DNA from: Candidatus Omnitrophota bacterium
Lineage (GTDB): Bacteria > Omnitrophota > Gorgyraeia > 2-02-FULL-51-18 > JAGOUK01
Length of the DNA stretch: 11,132 nucleotides
Reading direction: 5' to 3'
Assembly: GCA_020058965.1 (NCBI GenBank)
Contig: JAGVCY010000191.1
Coordinates: 1-11,132 of the forward strand
In this document: in pieces, positions 7,398-11,132 of the stretch
Layout of the letters: each line of letters starts with the position of its first letter
How positions within the stretch are numbered: position 1 is the first letter of the stretch
Made by a program: the position numbers and the translations under genes
Notes under the pieces: model-generated
What the model was told of the DNA's origin: nothing
Seen by the model: the letters and a program-made list of their open reading frames with translations, nothing else
The model's database searches: none

Positions 7398-7426
7398 TTG
7401 CACTTCTAAGCTGTTTTTGATAGTAT
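7398..7426 (+). promoter_or_regulatory. Putative sigma70-type promoter of the porin gene
   Basis: TTGCAC (7398-7403) and TAGTAT (7421-7426) are separated by exactly 17 bp, and TG at 7418-7419 gives an extended -10 (TGATAGTAT). A start near 7433 would give a leader of about 155 nt. An overlapping alternative is TTGATA (7417-7422), 16 bp, TATAAC (7439-7444). The local A/T-richness against a GC-rich background supports promoter function. The sigma factor is assumed. Confidence 0.5.
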
Positions 7427-7457
7427 CTTTCTTGTTCGTATAACATAACTGACAATT

Positions 7458-7547
7458 GGCAACCTAGTTTACGCCGAAAGGGGAGGTGAACTTAGGTAGA
7501 TAGGTCTGAGGGTTGCCTGAAACGCGTTCCGGCGAAAGCCACGTTTC
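7458..7547 (+). ncRNA. Structured 5' leader of the porin mRNA (unidentified, riboswitch-like)
   Basis: Three pairings are visible. GGCAACC (7458-7464) complements GGTTGCC (7511-7517) and would enclose an inner hairpin. That inner hairpin pairs ACCTAGTTTAC (7462-7472) with GTGAACTTAGGT (7486-7497), with one bulge, one G-U pair and a CC-GAAA-GG cap. Bases 7462-7464 can pair with either partner, so the two stems compete by 3 bp. A separate hairpin pairs GAAACG (7519-7524) with CGTTTC (7542-7547), capped by GGC-GAAA-GCC (7531-7540). The two GAAA tetraloops and the competing arms suggest a folded regulatory leader. I compared it by memory with TPP, cobalamin, glycine, SAM, c-di-GMP-I and -II, Moco, ZTP and fluoride classes and found no convincing match. 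Confidence 0.45.
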
Positions 7548-7571
7548 CTTAACTTCGAATATAAGCACTCT

Positions 7572-7578
7572 AAAGGAG
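7572..7578 (+). promoter_or_regulatory. Shine-Dalgarno AAAGGAG for the porin
   Basis: This strong ribosome-binding site ends 10 nt before ATG 7589 and fixes the start. CTC at 7568-7570 could pair with GAG at 7576-7578, a weak hairpin that might lower access. Confidence 0.8.
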
Positions 7579-7588
7579 CTACTTTAAA

Positions 7589-9118
7589 ATGAAACACCTT
7601 CGTATTCTCGGTGTTTTCGCCCTTGCCCTCGCGTTCAGCGGGATCGCAATCGCCGAAACACAGACTGTCAAGGTCTCCGGATCCGTCGACGCCAAGTGGA
7701 TCTACAAGGAGAACTTTGATCTCCGTGATAATAATGATACATCCGTAGTGCCTCTGACTGGTACCATCCCCGGCCAGGGCGGCGGTGCCGCTGGTGCCCC
7801 GAACGACGAAACCGTCTCCAATGACGGAGCCGATTGGTTCATGTCCACCGTTCAGGTTGAAATTGCCGCTGATCTCACCGACAATGTGTCGACTGTGATC
7901 AACCTCTTCAACCAGCGCGACTGGAACGCCAACACCTATGATGCGGGTGTCGGCGCGACCGCCTCGTCGAATGTCGCGAACGAGTTCGACCTCGGTGTTG
8001 ACCTGGCCTATGTGACATTGAAGGAAGCGTTCTATGCTCCTTTAACCCTCACGCTTGGTCGCCAGGACATCGAGTTCGGCCGTGGATTGATCTTCGGAAA
8101 CTGGCAAATCCAGGATCCGCAATCGACCATCATCGCCGATGAGTTCTCCGCTGTGACCTCCTTCGACGCCGCGCGCGCCACGCTCGACTTTGAGCCGTGG
8201 ACGATCGACTTCGTTTGGGCCAATATCGCGGGTGGACAAGGTGATGCCAACGACGAAGATGATCGTAACTTCTGGTTCACCAATGTGAACTACAAGTTCT
8301 CCGAGTACAACGCCGTTTGGGAAGCCTACCTCGGTGTCGATGCTGATAATGCGACAGCGGACAACACAGTTCCCGCCAGCGCCACGGTCACCGCTCGGTC
8401 TAATGAGACCTATGTTATCGGTACCCGCGCTCAGTTCGACCCCGTGTCCAATATGACACTGGGTGCCGAAGGCGCGTATCAGTGGGGCAAATCCGCGACG
8501 ACCGTTGTCGCGACGGAATCTGTTGACCGCGAAGCTTGGATGTTTAATGTGTTCGGCGAATATCGCTGGGCGGATCACGCGTACAAACCGTATGTCGGGT
8601 TAGAGTACTTCTTCAGCAGCGGCGACGAGCGCACTTCTACCGGCGCAGCCACGGGCAGCAACGAAGGTTGGAACGGTCTTTTCCGCTCCCCGACCTACGG
8701 TGTTATCCATGACTATCTGGAAACCTATTACCAGACAGCGCTTGTTTCGGGAACCACTGCCGCCGGTGACTCCAGCTCTGCCACGAACCTTCAAACGTTC
8801 TTCATCTCCGGTGGATTTGCGCCGATGGAAGACCTGAAGATCGACGGTAAGTACTACTGGTTCTTCACCGACGAAGATGTGTTCAGCGGAACGGGCGGCG
8901 CCAATCAGAATGTTGGCACTGACCTGGGTACCGAACTCGACGTGAATGTCACCTATGACTACACAGAAGATGTGACCTTCACGCTCGGCCTTGCCTGGTT
9001 CTTCCCCGGCGATGTGTACGAAGGTGCCAACACCTCCGCCACTCCTGGTGCGAATAACTTCGGCGAGCTCGATGCCACCGCGTCACAGGTTGTGACCGGC
9101 GTCAACGTTACCTTCTAA
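7589..9118 (+). CDS. Outer-membrane beta-barrel porin, AlgE-like (alginate-export family fold)
   Basis: This 509-residue secreted protein has a typical signal peptide: basic start MKHLR, hydrophobic core to about residue 19, and probable cleavage after AIA (residue 22). The mature part alternates polar and hydrophobic residues with many aromatic pairs and acidic Gly/Asn/Thr-rich loops, as in beta-barrels, and it ends in VNVTF with the C-terminal Phe used by the BAM machinery. LTLGRQDIEFGRGLIFGNWQ followed by SFDAARATLDFEPWTIDFVWA matches the conserved core of alginate-export-family porins. Many proteins of that fold are general or unknown-substrate porins, so export of the locus polysaccharide is only a possibility. 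It has its own promoter, leader, strong ribosome-binding site and terminator, which suggests high and separately controlled expression. Confidence 0.85.
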   Translation: MKHLRILGVFALALAFSGIAIAETQTVKVSGSVDAKWIYKENFDLRDNNDTSVVPLTGTIPGQGGGAAGAPNDETVSNDGADWFMSTVQVEIAADLTDNVSTVINLFNQRDWNANTYDAGVGATASSNVANEFDLGVDLAYVTLKEAFYAPLTLTLGRQDIEFGRGLIFGNWQIQDPQSTIIADEFSAVTSFDAARATLDFEPWTIDFVWANIAGGQGDANDEDDRNFWFTNVNYKFSEYNAVWEAYLGVDADNATADNTVPASATVTARSNETYVIGTRAQFDPVSNMTLGAEGAYQWGKSATTVVATESVDREAWMFNVFGEYRWADHAYKPYVGLEYFFSSGDERTSTGAATGSNEGWNGLFRSPTYGVIHDYLETYYQTALVSGTTAAGDSSSATNLQTFFISGGFAPMEDLKIDGKYYWFFTDEDVFSGTGGANQNVGTDLGTELDVNVTYDYTEDVTFTLGLAWFFPGDVYEGANTSATPGANNFGELDATASQVVTGVNVTF

Positions 9119-9156
9119 TTTAATTTAGACGGTACGACTCGGTTCTTGTATTAAAA

Positions 9157-9192
9157 CCCCCGTTCCCACCAGGAACGGGGGGTCCTTTTTTT
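9157..9192 (+). terminator. Rho-independent terminator of the porin gene
   Basis: A perfect 10-bp stem pairs CCCCCGTTCC (9157-9166) with GGAACGGGGG (9172-9181) around the 5-nt loop CACCA. GTCC and seven T (9186-9192) follow, and AAAA precedes the stem. It lies 38 bp after the porin stop and should insulate the porin transcript from the next gene. Confidence 0.93.
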
Positions 9193-9215
9193 AGGAACCT
9201 TAAACATAGGGTAGA

Positions 9216-10892
9216 GTGAAATCAGCTGTGATTGCAAATTTAACCCGACATAGGCAATTGAGGCCCATCCGGCAGTGGGCAGTTGTTACCTTGCTTCTCA
9301 CCGCCCTGGCACTTCAGGCCGCCTTCGCCATGAAGAGCAAATCTCCCACTTGCGATGAGTTCGCGCATCACCTTGCCAACGGTTATTCCTACCTCATAAC
9401 GCATGACTTTCGTATGAATCCAGCCTCACCGCCGCTTTCCAGAATTGTTCCGGCAATCCCGCTCTATTTTATGGGCGCCAAACTTCCTTTAGACCATGAG
9501 TCATGGGCGCAGGGGGATACGGTTGCGTTCGCCAAAGAATTTTTTTATCAGACGAATGGGGATTGCGTGAATCGGTATGTGTTTTGGTCTCGTGTGCCGG
9601 TGGTTTTGCTGTCGGTTGTCTTTGGGCTTGCCGTTTTTCTTTTTGCCCGTCATCTTCTGGGAATTTTGGGAGGTGTGCTTTCACTTTTCTTCTATGTATT
9701 TTCTCCGAATATTTTGGCACATTCCGGATTGGCGACCGCGGATCTCATGGTCGCGTTCTTTTTTTTCCTCGCACTGATCGCCTTGTGGGCATATTTAACG
9801 AAGCCGAGCGGAGCTCGGTTGGTTCTATTGGGCATATGCATCGGCGGGTCGTTTCTTTCGAAGTATAGCGCGCTCATTCTGCCGCCGATTCTATTTTTGA
9901 TAACCTTGGCTGCAGGCCGGTTCCGTCAATTCACCATCAGGCGCTATGCCGCCGTTGCCGCGGTGGCGCTGATCACTATTTGGGCCGGATATTTTTTTGA
10001 AGTGAAGCCACTTCTCGAACACACCCCCGATCCCGCAAAGAAGGAAGCGATGTACCTGAAGGTCGGAGGCGAGCCGTTGCGGCAGTTTGCCGAGAAGGTT
10101 CCGGTGCCGCTTTCTACCTTTGCTTCTTCGATCGTCTCGATGGGAGTAACTCGCTACAACGGCCGCGACGCTTATTTTATGGGGCAATGGTCCAGGGAAG
10201 GTTGGTGGCAATACTATTTGGTGGCCATGGCGATCAAGGAGACCATTCCGCTGCTGATTCTATCGGTGGCTGGGGTTTTTTTGATGCGTAGGTGGGGCTG
10301 GAACCGCCTGACGGCAGTTGTCATTATGGTTCCCGTCATCGCGTTTTTTGTATTCACCCTGCGAGACAAGGCGCAGGCCGGTATTCGGTATTTTTTACCT
10401 ATATTTCCGGTCTTGTTTATTTTGGCGGGAGGATCGGCTGCATGGCTATGGCACCGCCGTTCGCCGGCAGCAAAAGTTCTTTGCAGCGCTTTTTTGATCT
10501 GGCACATGGGATCGGCCTTGATGATTTACCCCGACTACCTGACCTATTTTAATGAATTCATCGGTGGTCCGGCCAACGGCTACAAGTATCTTCGAGATTC
10601 AAATATCGACTGGTGTCAGGATCTGAAGGGAGTGGGGGAATGGTCCGTTCGGCAGGGTTACTCGGAAGTCGTCTTGTTGTATCATGGTGTGGAGGATCCG
10701 GCTTATTATGGGATCCCTCACCGGTCGTTCGAGAAGGACGAGTTTTTACATCCGCGGTCCACTGTGTATGCGATCGGGGTTCACGGTATCGATTCGGCGG
10801 TTTGGCCGCTGAAGGTAAAACCCGCCCATATTGTGGGCAGGTCATTTTATATCTATGACTTTAGAAACGGAGTGCCAAAGGAAATCCAGTGA
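9216..10892 (+). CDS. GT39/PMT-like membrane glycosyltransferase
   Basis: This 558-residue integral membrane protein belongs to the GT-C superfamily, which uses polyprenyl-phosphate-linked sugars on the periplasmic face. A first helix spans about residues 21-39. The following loop carries TCDEFAHHLANGYSYL with the Asp47-Glu48 pair typical of PMT/ArnT-type catalysis, then DFRMNPASPPLSR, the conserved loop of this family. Further hydrophobic spans lie at roughly 126-147, 151-170, 176-195, 203-234, 245-262, 336-358, 366-383, 391-412 and 423-440. A conserved segment GYKYLRDSNIDWCQDL (457-472) opens a soluble C-terminal portion. The start is a GTG with a weak AGGG upstream, and GTG 9228 is possible. 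The gene follows the porin terminator, and I see no convincing promoter in the 23-bp gap. The acceptor, lipid A, protein or glycan, cannot be read. Confidence 0.82.
   Translation: MKSAVIANLTRHRQLRPIRQWAVVTLLLTALALQAAFAMKSKSPTCDEFAHHLANGYSYLITHDFRMNPASPPLSRIVPAIPLYFMGAKLPLDHESWAQGDTVAFAKEFFYQTNGDCVNRYVFWSRVPVVLLSVVFGLAVFLFARHLLGILGGVLSLFFYVFSPNILAHSGLATADLMVAFFFFLALIALWAYLTKPSGARLVLLGICIGGSFLSKYSALILPPILFLITLAAGRFRQFTIRRYAAVAAVALITIWAGYFFEVKPLLEHTPDPAKKEAMYLKVGGEPLRQFAEKVPVPLSTFASSIVSMGVTRYNGRDAYFMGQWSREGWWQYYLVAMAIKETIPLLILSVAGVFLMRRWGWNRLTAVVIMVPVIAFFVFTLRDKAQAGIRYFLPIFPVLFILAGGSAAWLWHRRSPAAKVLCSAFLIWHMGSALMIYPDYLTYFNEFIGGPANGYKYLRDSNIDWCQDLKGVGEWSVRQGYSEVVLLYHGVEDPAYYGIPHRSFEKDEFLHPRSTVYAIGVHGIDSAVWPLKVKPAHIVGRSFYIYDFRNGVPKEIQ
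10877..10883 (+). promoter_or_regulatory. Shine-Dalgarno AAAGGAA for the downstream GT2
   Basis: AAAGGAA ends 5 nt before GTG 10889, within the GT39-like gene, and supports that GTG as a translationally coupled start. Confidence 0.55.
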
Positions 10893-11132
10893 GCCCATCA
10901 ATTGTGTTGTCGGTGATCGTTCCCGTATTTAACGAACAGGAAACTCTGTCTGAGTTCTGCCGTCGTGCGACCGAGACGCTTGAAACATCCGAAACATCCT
11001 ATGAGTTGATTTTTGTAAACGACGGATCGAGCGATGGCAGCGCCTCCGTGTTGAGGGATATAAGCGCGCACAACCCCCGAGTTCGCGTGCTCACTTTTTC
11101 CAGAAATTTTGGACATCAAATCGCAGTCAAAG
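10889..11132 (+). CDS. Polyprenyl-phosphate sugar synthase-like GT2 (GtrB/DPM1-like), 3'-partial
   Basis: The frame opens with GTG in a GTGA overlap with the stop of the GT39-like gene and stays open to the window edge (81 codons). It reads SVIVPVFNEQETL, then YELIFVNDGSSDGS, then RVRVLTFSRNFGHQIAV. These are the nucleotide-binding motifs and the SRNFGHQ signature of enzymes that load a sugar onto undecaprenyl or dolichyl phosphate. Coupling to a GT-C transferase fits well, since this enzyme would make its lipid-linked donor. The membrane helices that usually end GtrB-type proteins would lie beyond the window. The sugar is unknown. Confidence 0.85.
   Translation, partial: MSPSIVLSVIVPVFNEQETLSEFCRRATETLETSETSYELIFVNDGSSDGSASVLRDISAHNPRVRVLTFSRNFGHQIAVK

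Noticed and set aside
7458..7547. Cyclic-di-GMP-I (GEMM) riboswitch
   Set aside because: GGCAACC, a GAAA-capped stem and GGCGAAAGCCACG recall parts of the consensus, but the GGACGCAAAGCC core is absent and the order of stems does not fit.
8042..8578. 178-codon minus-strand frame inside the porin gene
   Set aside because: It is antisense to a well-supported beta-barrel gene and has no independent support.

Overview
The window looks like part of a surface-polysaccharide (O-antigen, capsule or glycoprotein-glycan) locus of a Gram-negative bacterium. The genes are GC-rich and packed head to tail on the + strand. An outer-membrane beta-barrel protein with a signal peptide and a C-terminal phenylalanine shows a diderm envelope. 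The mix of an AlgE-like porin, a GT39-type membrane glycosyltransferase and nucleotide-sugar enzymes would suit an uncultured lineage such as Omnitrophota or a relative. That placement is only a guess, because no marker gene is present.

Region 1 (1-7369) is a probable operon making and transferring unusual nucleotide sugars. In order it holds: a UDP-N-acetylglucosamine 6-dehydrogenase (WbpA type, 5' end cut off by the window), an extended-SDR epimerase (WbpP/GalE type), a UDP-glucuronate decarboxylase (UXS, giving UDP-xylose), a degenerate GT2-like frame with a frameshifted tail, an intact GT2 glycosyltransferase, a DegT-family aminotransferase, a Gfo/Idh/MocA oxidoreductase and a left-handed beta-helix N-acetyltransferase (WbpD/WlbB type). 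The dehydrogenase, oxidoreductase, aminotransferase and acetyltransferase are the four activities that convert UDP-GlcNAc to UDP-2,3-diacetamido-2,3-dideoxy-glucuronate, or a related 3-acylamino uronic acid. Gene spacing is short, with overlaps of 34 and 16 bp.

Region 2 (7370-9192) is an independent transcription unit. A sigma70-like promoter is followed by a long structured 5' leader, then an AlgE-like outer-membrane porin, and a clear Rho-independent terminator. The leader has several hairpins and competing pairings. I could not match it to a known riboswitch class, and it is the most interesting non-coding signal here.

Region 3 (9216-11132) starts a second glycan-assembly unit. It holds a multi-spanning GT39/PMT-like glycosyltransferase and, overlapping it by 4 bp, the start of a polyprenyl-phosphate sugar synthase-like GT2 that runs off the window. 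Such a pair would make a lipid-linked sugar and use it on the periplasmic face.

No tRNA, rRNA, CRISPR array, insertion sequence or phage gene was seen. No wholly new system is evident. The porin leader and the decaying glycosyltransferase are the points most worth following.
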